From assembly GCA_050999295.1 (NCBI GenBank), contig JBPCPI010000155.1, positions 1 to 61,346 of the forward strand: a stretch of DNA of 61,346 nt. Reading direction: 5' to 3'. Of the stretch, positions 40,193-49,174 are shown in pieces. The position numbers and the translations under genes were made by a program. The stretch is from JACCQS01 sp050999295 (GTDB lineage Bacteria > Actinomycetota > Actinomycetes > Mycobacteriales > Geodermatophilaceae). The stretch's first letter is position 1, and each line of letters opens with the position of its first letter. The notes below the pieces were generated by a model. It was not told the DNA's origin and did no database searches. It saw nothing but the letters and a program-made list of their open reading frames with translations.

Positions 40193-42748
40193 TCAGGCAC
40201 GCAGGGCGTCGAGGATCGCGTCAAGTTCGTCGGGTTTGACCAGGACGTCGCGCGCCTTGGAACCCTCCGATGCCCCGACGATCCCTCGGCTCTCCATCAG
40301 GTCCATCAGGCGGCCGGCCTTCGCGAAGCCCACACGCAGTTTTCGTTGCAGCATCGAGGTGGAGCCGAACTGGGTGGTAACCACGAGCTCGATCGCCTGG
40401 CAGAGGAGGTCGAGATCACTGCCGATGTCCTCGTCGATCTCCTTCTTGCTGGCCGGATTGATCGTGACGACGTCCTCGCGGTAGTCGGGCTGGCCCTGTT
40501 TCTTGCAGTGCGCGACGATCGCCTCGATCTCGGCATCTCCGACGAAGGCGCCCTGCACGCGTACCGGCTTGCCTGCTCCGACCGGCAGGAAGAGCGCGTC
40601 TCCCATGCCGATCAGCTTCTCCGCCCCAGGCTGGTCGAGGATGACCCGGGAATCGGTCAGGCTCGACGTGGAGAAGGCCAACCGACTGGGCACGTTCGCC
40701 TTGATCAGCCCGGTGACCACGTCCACGCTGGGCCGCTGCGTGGCTAGGACGAGGTGGATTCCGGCGGCTCGTGCCTTCTGGGTGATCCGAACTATGCAGT
40801 CCTCGACATCGCGCGGGGCAACCATCATCAGGTCGGCGAGTTCGTCGATGACGCACAGGATATAGGGATAGGGCGTGTACACACGCTCACTGCCAGGGGG
40901 CGCGGTGATCTTGCCGCTCACCACCCGGCGGTTGAACTCGTCGATGTGCCGTACGCCCGAGACCCGCATGTCGAGGTAGCGCTGCTCCATCTCCTCGACC
41001 AGCCAGACCAGCGACGTCGCGGCCTTCTTCGGATCGGTGATGATCGGTGTGATGAGGTGCGGCACACCGTCATAGGGCGTCAGTTCGACCATCTTCGGGT
41101 CGATCAGGATCATCCGCATCTGGGCGGGAGTGGCGCGCAGCAACAACGAGGCCAGTAGCGCGTTGATGAAACTTGACTTGCCTGCGCCGGTCGCACCGGC
41201 CACGAGCAGGTGCGGCATCTTCGCGAGGTTTGCGCAGACGTAGCCGCCCTCGATGTCCTTGCCCAGCCCGACCATCAGCGGATGGTGGTCGTGAACGGCA
41301 GCCGACGAACGCAGCACGTCGCCGAGGCTGACGATCTCGCGATCGACATTGGGTACCTCGATCCCGACCGCGGACTTCCCGGGGATCGGGGCGAGGATGC
41401 GGATGTTGTCGTTGGCCACGGCGTAGGCGATGTTGCGCGCGAGATTCGTGATCCGCTCGACCTTGACCGCTGGGCCGAGTTCGACCTCATACCGGGTGAC
41501 GGTCGGCCCGCGCATGAAGCCGGTGACAGCGGCGTCGACCGTGAACTGGTCCAGGACACTCGTGATCGCCGTGATGGTCGCGTCGTTGGCCGTACTTCTC
41601 GGCTTGTGTGGGGTGCCCGGCTTGAGCATGTTCGCCGGCGGTAGCCGGTAGTCCCCGTCCAGCGGGTTGATCGCCAGTTGTTCGGGCTTGGTAATCGTCG
41701 GCAGTCCAGGCACCGACTCGGTGTCCTGGATATCCGGTCCGTCAGCGTGTACGGCGGCAGGGTCATCGGCGTCAGCTAGGGCTGCCTGCCGCCTACGGGA
41801 GGGCCGGCGCAGTCGAACCTTGGCCAAAGTCGCCTTGACCGCGTCCACGTCGCCAGCCGCTCGCACCGCACCGGGCTCCCGGCCTTCATCCTCCTCCGCA
41901 CCGGCCACGGGGCGGCGGAGCAGTTTGGCCCACAGTTGCCGGGTACGTGCGGTGATCTGGTGCACCGGCGTCGACGTGACCACGAGGAGCCCGAAGAACC
42001 CGAGCAGGACGAGCAGGGTGGTTCCAACGATCGTCCCCAGTCCGCTGACGAACGGGCCGGCGGCGACGGCTCCGATCGCGCCAGCCCCATCACCCCGTCC
42101 CCCGGCAGTCGAGGGCTGCCCGGCGAGAACATGAGTGACCCCCAGTAGGCCGATCCCGATGCATGCCCAGCCGATCGAGAGCCGGCCCCGGCTGTCCGGG
42201 CGGGGGGCGTGCCGCAGCAGCCGGACGGCAACCAGCAGCAGGAACACCGGAACGACGAGGATGACCACACCGATGCTGGCGCGGCCGAAGCCGGCCAGCC
42301 CCGCCCCGATCGGGCCGGTGTCGTCGGTCCAGACACCCACGCCGAGGATGACAGCCAAGCCGACCACCGCCAGGCCGACGCCGTCACGGCGGTGGGCTGG
42401 GTCGAGGACGCTCTCGTCCTCGGGATGGCGCCCGACGGCCCGTACCGCCCCGCCCACAGCGCGGGCGAGCAGGGTCCAGGCAGCGGTCGCACCCCTGGTC
42501 AACGCACTTCCCAACGTTCCCGACTGGCGATTACGCGCGGCATTTCTCCGCGGCGCCCTGGCGGCTGGCCTGCGCGCTGGGGACTTGCGCGCACCCGGAC
42601 TCCGCGCAGCTGCGCGTCGTGACCCCGGTGCCGCGCCGCGCACTGGATCGCGCTTTGCTGTCCCGTCCCGAGCGGAGGAAGACCGACTTGATGGAGGCGG
42701 CTCTGTGCCCGCGCGAGACCGGGCCGTCGCGGGGGAGCGCGTGGGCAT
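40193..42748 (-). CDS. ftsK: FtsK/SpoIIIE DNA translocase
   Basis: An 851-residue septal DNA pump for chromosome segregation. The first ~90 residues are basic and Pro/Ala-rich. About four hydrophobic helices follow (residues 120-275), then a linker. The motor has the Walker A GATGAGKSSFINALLASLLL and Walker B ILCVIDELADLMMV. The gamma domain that reads KOPS sites is present (LLCQAIELVVTTQFGST through GRLMDLMESRGIVG). It lies between rnj and rimO as in other actinobacteria. Length is typical of actinobacterial FtsK. Confidence 0.95.
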   Translation of the reverse strand: MPTRSPATARSRAGTEPPPSSRSSSARDGTAKRDPVRGAAPGSRRAAARSPGARKSPARRPAARAPRRNAARNRQSGTLGSALTRGATAAWTLLARAVGGAVRAVGRHPEDESVLDPAHRRDGVGLAVVGLAVILGVGVWTDDTGPIGAGLAGFGRASIGVVILVVPVFLLLVAVRLLRHAPRPDSRGRLSIGWACIGIGLLGVTHVLAGQPSTAGGRGDGAGAIGAVAAGPFVSGLGTIVGTTLLVLLGFFGLLVVTSTPVHQITARTRQLWAKLLRRPVAGAEEDEGREPGAVRAAGDVDAVKATLAKVRLRRPSRRRQAALADADDPAAVHADGPDIQDTESVPGLPTITKPEQLAINPLDGDYRLPPANMLKPGTPHKPRSTANDATITAITSVLDQFTVDAAVTGFMRGPTVTRYEVELGPAVKVERITNLARNIAYAVANDNIRILAPIPGKSAVGIEVPNVDREIVSLGDVLRSSAAVHDHHPLMVGLGKDIEGGYVCANLAKMPHLLVAGATGAGKSSFINALLASLLLRATPAQMRMILIDPKMVELTPYDGVPHLITPIITDPKKAATSLVWLVEEMEQRYLDMRVSGVRHIDEFNRRVVSGKITAPPGSERVYTPYPYILCVIDELADLMMVAPRDVEDCIVRITQKARAAGIHLVLATQRPSVDVVTGLIKANVPSRLAFSTSSLTDSRVILDQPGAEKLIGMGDALFLPVGAGKPVRVQGAFVGDAEIEAIVAHCKKQGQPDYREDVVTINPASKKEIDEDIGSDLDLLCQAIELVVTTQFGSTSMLQRKLRVGFAKAGRLMDLMESRGIVGASEGSKARDVLVKPDELDAILDALRA

Positions 42749-42835
42749 GGCTGCACGCTAGCGCGACGGATGAGGTCTGTGTGACAGGCGGGACAGGCGT
42801 GTCTGGCGAAGGACCCCCACGGTTACGGTCCTGTG

Positions 42836-43186
42836 ATGAGCAATGACAGGCAGCGGAAACCCGACATCGGAGCAGCCTTCTTCGATGTGGATCTGCGTAT
42901 CGGCCGGGTCGTCGCCGTCGCGGACTTCGCCGAGGCACGAGTGCCCGCCTGGAAGCTGACGGTCGACTTCGGACCGGACGTCGGCCATCTCCAGACGTCG
43001 GCGCAGATCAAGAACTACTCGGTCGAAGAGTTGATCGGCCGGCTCGTGGTGGGCGCGATCAACCTGGGACCCAAGCGTATTGCCGGCTTCCGATCGGAAT
43101 TCCTCGTCCTTGGTGGTCTGGATTCCGCTGGCGTTGTACACCTGCTCTCGGTCGACGGTGTCGAGCCTGGAGCCACGGTCGCCTAG
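42836..43186 (+). CDS. CsaA-like tRNA-binding domain protein
   Basis: A 116-residue OB-fold protein with DLRIGRVVAVADFAEARVPAWKL and LVVGAINLGPKRIAGFRSEF, typical of CsaA. It probably binds tRNA or acts as a chaperone-like dimer. ATG 42836 is used; the GTG directly before it would add one residue. It is transcribed divergently from ftsK with 87 bp between the starts. Confidence 0.87.
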   Translation: MSNDRQRKPDIGAAFFDVDLRIGRVVAVADFAEARVPAWKLTVDFGPDVGHLQTSAQIKNYSVEELIGRLVVGAINLGPKRIAGFRSEFLVLGGLDSAGVVHLLSVDGVEPGATVA

Positions 43187-43198
43187 GGGCGCGTACGC

Positions 43199-43954
43199 CT
43201 ACGGCTGGGCGCTGTCCGTGCTGGGTCGGTGGCCGACGAACAGTTCCCGTGGGGTGCGGTCTTCGGTGGTCTGCTCGACAACAGCCTGTGCGTCGAAGCC
43301 GGCCTCCGCGAGCAACCGGAGCCATACGTCTCGCGCGAACACCCCGGTGCAGTGACTCTCGTGCACGACCCGTACCGATCCGTCCACGTTCCGCAGGAGG
43401 AACGCGTACTCGGTCATGACCAGGCTGTCGACCGGATCCGGATCCCACGTCCAGTCGAGAAAGCGCACCCCGCGTCCGTCAGCGCCGTCCGTACCGCCGT
43501 GATCGCTGTTCTCTTCGAAGGTCTCGGCGATGTAGTCAGGAACGAACAGCGCGACGCCCCCGGGTCGGCAATGCAGGTAGGCCACCCTGATCGCTTGTCG
43601 CAGGTCCTGCTCGCTGGTCATGTAGTCCACGGCATCATGAACGAACACCGCGTCAAAGCTGCGGTCCAGCCGCAGTGTGCGCATGTCCCCCTGATGGTGC
43701 TCGCAGTCCGGGTTGAGAAGTCGCGAGACCTCCAGCATCTGCTCGGAGAGATCGACGAGCGTCATGGCGAAATGTGCCTTGAGGTGGACGGCGTTGTGGC
43801 CGCCACCGCTGCCCAGTTCCAGCACATTGCGTACGGTTATCGAGGCCGAGTTGAGCAGCGTCGCGGCGTACTCGGCCTCCTCCGCGTACTCCTCGGGCGG
43901 CGAGATCAACGGCCACCAGACGGCGAGCTCGGCATAGAAACGGTGCTCGCTCAT
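43199..43954 (-). CDS. Class I SAM-dependent methyltransferase
   Basis: A 251-residue protein with the Rossmann SAM site VLELGSGGGHNAVHLKA (motif I), TLVDLSEQML (motif II), and FDAVFVHDAVDYM (motif IV). MSEHRFYAELAVWWPLISP is a common start in this group. It has no neighbours that point to the substrate; small molecules rather than nucleic acids are likely. The end is convergent with the csaA-like gene, 12 bp away. Confidence 0.85.
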   Translation of the reverse strand: MSEHRFYAELAVWWPLISPPEEYAEEAEYAATLLNSASITVRNVLELGSGGGHNAVHLKAHFAMTLVDLSEQMLEVSRLLNPDCEHHQGDMRTLRLDRSFDAVFVHDAVDYMTSEQDLRQAIRVAYLHCRPGGVALFVPDYIAETFEENSDHGGTDGADGRGVRFLDWTWDPDPVDSLVMTEYAFLLRNVDGSVRVVHESHCTGVFARDVWLRLLAEAGFDAQAVVEQTTEDRTPRELFVGHRPSTDSAQP

Positions 43955-44045
43955 GGCTGGTGACCATAGCCAGCCCGGTCCTGACGGCCCACCGAATTAG
44001 CCTTGGCCCCTTGAACTGGTGGGGGACCGCGTTACCGTGCCGTTC

Positions 44046-44441
44046 ATGGCCGAACCGAAGACCAAGCCCCACGAGGGAGATGTCACCGCGTTCCTGGACG
44101 GGATCACCGACCCACAACGCCAGGCCGATGCCAAGGCCGCGCGCGATCTGATCGGCCAGGCGACAGGCGCCAGCCCCAAGATGTGGGGCGCGAGCATCGT
44201 CGGTTTCGGCGACTACCACTACAGCTATGACAGCGGCCGTGAAGGCGACACCTTCGTCGTCGGGTTCTCTCCGCGAAAGGCAAGCCTCACGCTGTATCTG
44301 ACCCTCGGCAAACACTCGACCGGAAAGGCCTGTCTCTACATCACGCGCATGTCCGACATCGACCGGGACGTACTCAAGGAGATGGTCAGCCGCTCGTATG
44401 CGAACACCACTGGCAGCTCTGCCAGTGGTGAGCAGGAGTGA
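44046..44441 (+). CDS. DUF1801 domain protein
   Basis: A 131-residue small protein of the DUF1801/YdhG-like fold. DGITDPQRQADAKAARDLI and WGASIVGFGDYHYSYDSGREGD are typical, as is FSPRKASLTLYL. The function is unknown; relatives bind metal or are stress-linked. ATG 44046 is chosen because family members begin just before the first helix. The stop overlaps the GTG of a decayed reductase gene (GTGA). A strong hairpin lies over its last codons. Confidence 0.82.
   Translation: MAEPKTKPHEGDVTAFLDGITDPQRQADAKAARDLIGQATGASPKMWGASIVGFGDYHYSYDSGREGDTFVVGFSPRKASLTLYLTLGKHSTGKACLYITRMSDIDRDVLKEMVSRSYANTTGSSASGEQE
44405..44430. repeat. Hairpin at the 3' end of the DUF1801 gene
   Basis: CACCACTGGCAG and its exact complement are separated by two bases, giving a 12-bp stem. 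It lies in the coding sequence just before the stop codon and the overlapping start of the next, broken gene. There is no T-run, so it may be an attenuator or an mRNA-stabilising stem. Confidence 0.6.
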
Positions 44442-44661
44442 CCGCCGAGGAAATCCACGACAACCCCACCGGATGGATCAACAAGCACATCCGGAGCTAC
44501 GTTGCCACCGACGGAGCCACGGGCCAACGATACGACGGCAAGGATTCGCTGCTCATCTGTGGGACCTGATGGCAGGTATCTTCCCGCTCTACAACAAGTA
44601 CCGGGCCGGAACCGACCGGCACATCCCGGTCGTCGTGCTCGAGCGCGCCACCACGAGTTAG
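44438..44661 (+). pseudogene. Broken deazaflavin-dependent reductase-like gene
   Basis: The start GTG 44438 overlaps the DUF1801 stop and encodes NPTGWINKHIRSYVATDG, the beginning of an F420-type (DDN-like) reductase. The frame stops at a TGA near 44567. One frame over, the sequence continues LWDLMAGIFPLYNKYRAGTD and RHIPVVVLERA, which is the C-terminal end of the same family. The middle 70-80 residues, including the cofactor-binding RKTG region, are missing. An internal deletion with a frame change therefore destroyed the gene. The fragment indicates an ancestor that used F420 or a related deazaflavin. Confidence 0.7.
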
Positions 44662-44755
44662 GCGGTTTCGGTTCTCCGGCAGGTCGAACCGCGCCGGCTC
44701 ATGTGCGGGTACGGGGCCAGCGCCCGGGTTTTGCCGATGACCTCGATCTGCACGT

Positions 44756-46456
44756 TCAGACCTCGAGCACGGTCGGGATGATCATCGGCCGGCGGCGGTA
44801 GGTGTCGGACACCCACTTACCGACCGTACGGCGGATCACCTGGGAGAGCCGGTGGCTATCGCCGTCCCCCCGGGCCAATGCCGACTTCAGATCGGTCTCG
44901 AGCATGGGCACGACCGCCGCAAAGGGCGCCTCGGTGTCGGAGAAGCCACGCGCCGAGATGTGGATCGGGCGCACGATCGTGCCGGTGGAGAACTCCACGA
45001 CAATGGTGACCGCGACGAATCCTTCTTCCCCCAGGATCCGGCGGTGCTGCAGCGATTCATCGCCCACATCGCCGACCGCGTTGCCATCGACGTAGACGTG
45101 GCCGCAGGGCACCCGGCCGACCACTGTGGCGGCACCGTTGACCAGGTCCACGACCACGCCGTCCTCGACGAGCAGGATCCGGTCAGGCGGGATACCGGTG
45201 TTCTCGGCGATCTTGCCGTGCGCCCGCAGGTGCCGCCACTCCCCGTGCACCGGCATGAGATGCCGCGGCCGGGCGATGTTGAGCAGCAGGGTGAGCTCAC
45301 CGGCTGGCGCGTGGCCGGACACATGCACCTTGGCCACGTCCTTGTAGACGACCACCACGCCGACCCGGGACAAGGCATTGATGATCTTGAAGATCCCGGT
45401 CTCGTTACCCGGGATCATGCTGGAGGCGAGGATCACGGTGTCCCCGGCAACGACGTTCACCTGGTGGTGGCTGCCCCCGGCCATCCGGGACAGGGCTGAC
45501 ATCGGCTCACCCTGCGATCCGGTGCTGACGAAGACGACCCGCTCAGGCGCCAGGGCGGCAGCCTCTTCCATGTCCACCATAAGATCGCGTGGGATGTGCA
45601 GCAGTCCAAGATCGCGGGCCACACCCATGTTGCGAACCATGGAGCGGCCCACGAAGGTGACCTTGCGGCCGTGCTTGGCTGCGGCGTCCAGGACCTGCTG
45701 CACTCGGTGCACATGGGAGGCGAAGCAGGCGACGATGACCCGTTGGCTCGCCCGTCCGATGACGTCCTCGAGGACCGGACCGATGTCACGCTCGGAGGTC
45801 ACGAAGCCTGGGATCTCGGCGTTCGTGGAGTCCGAGAGCAGCAGGTCGATGCCCTCCTCGGCGAGCCGGGCGAAGGTGCCGAGGTCGGTCAGCCTGCCGT
45901 CGAGGGGCAACTGGTCCATCTTGAAGTCACCGGTGTGCACGACCAGGCCAGCCGTCGTCCGGATTGCCACGGCCAATGCGTCCGGGATCGAGTGGTTGAC
46001 CGCGATGAACTCACACTCGAAGGGCCCGTAGCTGCGGATCTCCTCCTCGGCGACCAGCTCGGTGACCGGCTTGATCCGGTGCTCGCGGAGTTTTGCCTCG
46101 ATCAGGGCGAGCGTGAGCCGCGATCCCACCAGCGGAACGTCTTCACGAAGCCGGAGCAGGTACGGAATCGCCCCGATGTGGTCCTCGTGCCCATGCGTCA
46201 GCACAACAGCCACGATGTCGCCGAGGCGGTGCTCGATGCTCGCGAAGTCGGGCAGGATCAGGTCGATCCCGGGTTGATCGCTTTCTGGGAACAGCACCCC
46301 GCAGTCGACGACGAGGAGCTTCCCGTCGAACTCGAAGACGGTCATGTTGCGCCCGATGGCGCCCAGACCTCCGAGCGGAAAGATGCGGAGGCCACCGGCG
46401 GGGAGCGGCGGAGGGGCGACCAGATCGCGGCGCGGCGGTTCGGCAAGGGTGGTCAT
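44756..46456 (-). CDS. rnj: Ribonuclease J
   Basis: A 566-residue metallo-beta-lactamase-fold RNase with 5'-exo- and endonuclease activity. RIFPLGGLGAIGRNMTVFE starts the fold; VVLTHGHEDHIGAIPYLL binds the zinc ions; HTGDFKMDQLP, DSTNAEIPG and VSGHAPAGEL follow, with HLMPVHGEWRHL closing the beta-CASP region. Length is usual. It lies downstream of dapA as in most actinobacteria. It acts on rRNA and mRNA together with PNPase, encoded further right. Confidence 0.95.
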   Translation of the reverse strand: MTTLAEPPRRDLVAPPPLPAGGLRIFPLGGLGAIGRNMTVFEFDGKLLVVDCGVLFPESDQPGIDLILPDFASIEHRLGDIVAVVLTHGHEDHIGAIPYLLRLREDVPLVGSRLTLALIEAKLREHRIKPVTELVAEEEIRSYGPFECEFIAVNHSIPDALAVAIRTTAGLVVHTGDFKMDQLPLDGRLTDLGTFARLAEEGIDLLLSDSTNAEIPGFVTSERDIGPVLEDVIGRASQRVIVACFASHVHRVQQVLDAAAKHGRKVTFVGRSMVRNMGVARDLGLLHIPRDLMVDMEEAAALAPERVVFVSTGSQGEPMSALSRMAGGSHHQVNVVAGDTVILASSMIPGNETGIFKIINALSRVGVVVVYKDVAKVHVSGHAPAGELTLLLNIARPRHLMPVHGEWRHLRAHGKIAENTGIPPDRILLVEDGVVVDLVNGAATVVGRVPCGHVYVDGNAVGDVGDESLQHRRILGEEGFVAVTIVVEFSTGTIVRPIHISARGFSDTEAPFAAVVPMLETDLKSALARGDGDSHRLSQVIRRTVGKWVSDTYRRRPMIIPTVLEV

Positions 46457-46586
46457 TGCACATTGACGTTACTAGGCGCTCCGGCCGGCCGGTCCCGTGG
46501 TGAAAAGCGGCATCGCGCGGTACCACGCAATGAGCGGGGTCCGGAGAAGGAAAGGCCCGTGAGCAAACCGCAGAGTCCCGTGCTGG

Positions 46587-47492
46587 TCAGCGCAGGACGC
46601 CGGCGTCGACGAGGACGTCGCGGACGAGGCTGACCTCGTCGTCGTTCGCGTCGAGCAACGGCCCCCGGACCCGGATGGAGTCGATCAGGCCGAGTAGCTG
46701 TGCCACTGCCTTGGCCCGGATCGCACCCTGACTCTCGCGGGACATGATCGTCTTGACGGCCGGGATGAGACTGGCGTGGATCTCCCTGGCGAGCACCAGG
46801 TTACCGGCATCCATGGCATCGATCATCTCGGCATAGAAGGTGCCGAAGCCGTGCCCGACAACGCTGACCACCCCACTGGCTCCATGCGCGAGCCAGGCCA
46901 GGTTGAGCGGATCGTCGCCGGAGTAATAGGCAAGTCCGCTACTGGTCATGACCTCCGACGCGGCGAAGAAGTCACCCTTGGCGTCTTTGACCGCCACGAT
47001 CTGCGGGTGCTCGCCGGCCTGGATCAGAGTCTGCGTGTCAATCGCGGTGCCGGTCCGACCCGGAATGTCGTAGAGCATTACGGGTAGATCGGTCGAGTCG
47101 GCCACCCTCGTGAAGTGCGCCAATAGGGCTGCCTGCGGAGGCTTGTTGTAGTACGGGGTCACCACGAGCAGGCCATGTGCGCCGGCCTTGGCCGCCTGTT
47201 CGGCGAGGTGGATGGAGTGCGAGGTGTCGTTGGTCCCGACCCCGGTGACGATCATCGCGCGGTCTCCGACCGCATCGATGACGGCTCGAAGCAGCGATTC
47301 TTTCTCCGCATCCGAGGTCGTCGGTGATTCGCCCGTCGTTCCGCTGAGCACCAGGCCGTCGTGCCGGTCGTTATCGACCAGATGGGTGGCCAGCCGAACC
47401 GCGCTCTCGAGGTCCAGGCTCGCGTCCTCGGCGAAGGGCGTGACCATGGCGGTGAGGACTCGTCCGAAGGGCCGAGCCGGATTCGCGGTCAT
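46587..47492 (-). CDS. dapA: 4-hydroxy-tetrahydrodipicolinate synthase
   Basis: A 301-residue aldolase that condenses pyruvate with aspartate semialdehyde in lysine and diaminopimelate synthesis. The catalytic Lys is in IVAVKDAKGDFF, the Tyr in VMLYDIPGRTG, and GLVLSGTTGESPTT is the family motif. I start at ATG 47492 (MTANPARPFG); ATG 47516 would add eight residues. It lies between thyX and rnj, part of the conserved dapB-thyX-dapA-rnj series. Confidence 0.94.
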   Translation of the reverse strand: MTANPARPFGRVLTAMVTPFAEDASLDLESAVRLATHLVDNDRHDGLVLSGTTGESPTTSDAEKESLLRAVIDAVGDRAMIVTGVGTNDTSHSIHLAEQAAKAGAHGLLVVTPYYNKPPQAALLAHFTRVADSTDLPVMLYDIPGRTGTAIDTQTLIQAGEHPQIVAVKDAKGDFFAASEVMTSSGLAYYSGDDPLNLAWLAHGASGVVSVVGHGFGTFYAEMIDAMDAGNLVLAREIHASLIPAVKTIMSRESQGAIRAKAVAQLLGLIDSIRVRGPLLDANDDEVSLVRDVLVDAGVLR

Positions 47493-47522
47493 ACGGCTCA
47501 GATTACTGCCGTCCATCCCAGG

Positions 47523-48275
47523 CTATCCCTCGCTGACGTACGGGCTGGCTGCGACCTCGGTCCCATCGGGCAGTTCGCTGATCCGGAAGTCGGCGAACAC
47601 GTTCCCGGCGACCTCCTGCAGCTCCCGAAGGCAGGCAATCGCGAGTTCCCGGATCTCGACGTCGGCATGTTCGCTGGCCCGCATGGCGATGAAGTGCCGC
47701 CACGCCCGGTAATTGCCGGTGACGACGATCCGCGTTTCGGTGGCATTCGGCAGGACGGCCCGCGCGGCCTGGCGAGCTTGTTTTCGTCGCAATGTGGCGT
47801 TCTGCACGTCGGCGAACTTCTTCTCCAAGCCCTCGAGGAGTTCGGTGTAGGCCACGAGTGCCGCGTCGCTGGCGGCCATGAACTTCTCATGCAACTCAGG
47901 ATCCGAGCCGATGACCTCGGGCTCCACGAAGGCCGCGTCGCGCTCGGGGACGTAGCGCTGGGACAACTGGCTGTAGGAGAAGTGCCGGTGCCGAATGAGT
48001 TCATGGGTCAGTGACCGCGAGATACCGGTCAGGTAGACGGTGACCGAGCCGTGCTCGAGCACTGAGAGGTGACCGACCTCGAGGATGTGGTTCAGATAAC
48101 CGGCGTTGGTCGCCGTTCGCGGATTGGGCTTGGTCCAGGACTGATAGCAGGCCCGCCCGGCGAACTCGGCCAGTGCCTGGCCACCGTCCACGTCGGTCTC
48201 CCATGGGACGTCGCCAGGAGGGGTGAACTGGGTTTGAGCAATGACTTGGACGCGCAACGGGACGAGGTTCGGCAC
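47523..48275 (-). CDS. thyX: Flavin-dependent thymidylate synthase
   Basis: A 250-residue FAD enzyme that makes dTMP from dUMP with methylene-THF and NADPH. The ThyX motif RHR-x7-S is present in ELIRHRHFSYSQLSQRYVP. ATETRIVVTGNYRAWRHFIA supplies further FAD and dUMP contacts. GTG 48275 has only a weak ribosome-binding site. It consumes the same methylene-THF produced by the demethylation genes. Length is typical of actinobacterial ThyX. Confidence 0.95.
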   Translation of the reverse strand: MPNLVPLRVQVIAQTQFTPPGDVPWETDVDGGQALAEFAGRACYQSWTKPNPRTATNAGYLNHILEVGHLSVLEHGSVTVYLTGISRSLTHELIRHRHFSYSQLSQRYVPERDAAFVEPEVIGSDPELHEKFMAASDAALVAYTELLEGLEKKFADVQNATLRRKQARQAARAVLPNATETRIVVTGNYRAWRHFIAMRASEHADVEIRELAIACLRELQEVAGNVFADFRISELPDGTEVAASPYVSEG

Positions 48276-48416
48276 CTGGCGAGGGTATCCACCGGACCCG
48301 TACTACCGGAGACGGCTCGCGGTTGGCGACCGGCCCTCGTGGCGTTTTCGCCCAACCCCGCCAAGGTTTGCGGGCCCACGACGCCATCACGATCACAGCA
48401 GACATTATATTGACTC

Positions 48417-48451
48417 TTGACATGCGTCATAAGTGACGTCATAGTGGCGTC
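48417..48451 (+). promoter_or_regulatory. Leaderless promoter with CGTCATA repeats
   Basis: TTGACA (48417-48422), a 17-bp spacer and CATAGT (48440-48445) form a strong sigma-A-type promoter. Its start point falls on the ATG of a 51-residue ORF at 48452. CGTCATA occurs at 48425-48431 and 48437-48443, with CGTCAT at 48448, a phased array suited to a ribbon-helix-helix protein. The 15-mer AGTGACGTCATAGTG recurs at 48615-48629. Confidence 0.65.
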
Positions 48452-48607
48452 ATGACGACATCGCCCTACACCGAATATCTCCGCCACCACTTCGAGACTC
48501 ACCCCACGCATAGCCGCGCGGGGCACCGACAGACCGATCGGCTGCTGGCGCCCTGGCGCCGCCACCGCGTTTACAACCCGACTTCTGCCCATCCGCCGTC
48601 GCGCTGA
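48452..48607 (+). CDS. 51-residue His/Arg-rich small ORF
   Basis: ATG 48452 to TGA 48607 encodes a short protein starting MTTSPYTEYLRHHFE, rich in His and Arg, with no membrane helix. A well-formed promoter places the transcript start on the ATG. It precedes an RHH gene with a repeated promoter. It may be a real microprotein or a decayed gene. I recognise no family. Confidence 0.45.
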   Translation: MTTSPYTEYLRHHFETHPTHSRAGHRQTDRLLAPWRRHRVYNPTSAHPPSR

Positions 48608-48614
48608 CATCACC

Positions 48615-48635
48615 AGTGACGTCATAGTGACCAGT
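48615..48635 (+). promoter_or_regulatory. Second leaderless promoter, copy of the 48432 element
   Basis: AGTGACGTCATAGTG (48615-48629) is identical to 48432-48446. Its -10-like CATAGT (48623-48628) ends seven bases before the ATG at 48636. TGACATCA at 48605-48612 adds another half-similar site. No clear -35 is visible, so an activator or the RHH protein itself may be involved. Confidence 0.55.
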
Positions 48636-49136
48636 ATGGATCTCACCCCGTACGTCGAGACGATGCGCTCGCACCTGCTGACCGCCGCCGCCATGGGTGA
48701 CGAGCAGGCGCGAACCACCGCTCGACTGCTCGCTGACGCACTGGAACCTGGGGCCAGATTGGCCTTGACCAACGCGCTGAGTGCCTTTGCAGCCGAGGTC
48801 ACCGCGGCGTGGGGCGCCGGATCTGTGGAGATCCGGATGCGCTCGGGAGAACCCGAGGTCGTGGTGACCGCAGAGGCAGTTACGTCCACATCGACCGACG
48901 AGAGCTTCGTGAACATCGAAGCCGATGGCGAGGCCGGCGCCGCTCGCGTCAGCCTGCGGATGCCGGAGTCGGTCAAGTCGGCAGCAGAAAGCCGGGCCAA
49001 CGAATCCGCGCTCTCTCTCAACGCCTGGCTCACCCGCACCATTGCCGGCGCCCTCTCCCGGGTACCCCCGCCTCCGGCTCCTCCCGGTCCCCCATCGCCC
49101 CCGGGCCGCCGCCTGTCGGGCTACCACCGTTCCTAG
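48636..49136 (+). CDS. HicB/RHH-like DNA-binding protein
   Basis: A 166-residue protein. Its C-terminal part (RMPESVKSAAESRANESALS followed by LNAWLTRTIAGAL) is a ribbon-helix-helix domain like those of HicB and Arc repressors; the N-terminal ~80 residues form helices and a strand-rich section. No HicA toxin gene follows. It ends in a Pro-rich tail. Its promoter contains repeated CGTCATA-type sites, so autoregulation is likely. It is followed by a DUF4097 gene 38 bp on. Confidence 0.72.
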   Translation: MDLTPYVETMRSHLLTAAAMGDEQARTTARLLADALEPGARLALTNALSAFAAEVTAAWGAGSVEIRMRSGEPEVVVTAEAVTSTSTDESFVNIEADGEAGAARVSLRMPESVKSAAESRANESALSLNAWLTRTIAGALSRVPPPPAPPGPPSPPGRRLSGYHRS

Positions 49137-49174
49137 GCGAGACTTCGTTCTCGCTCGACACCAGGAGTTTCCAG

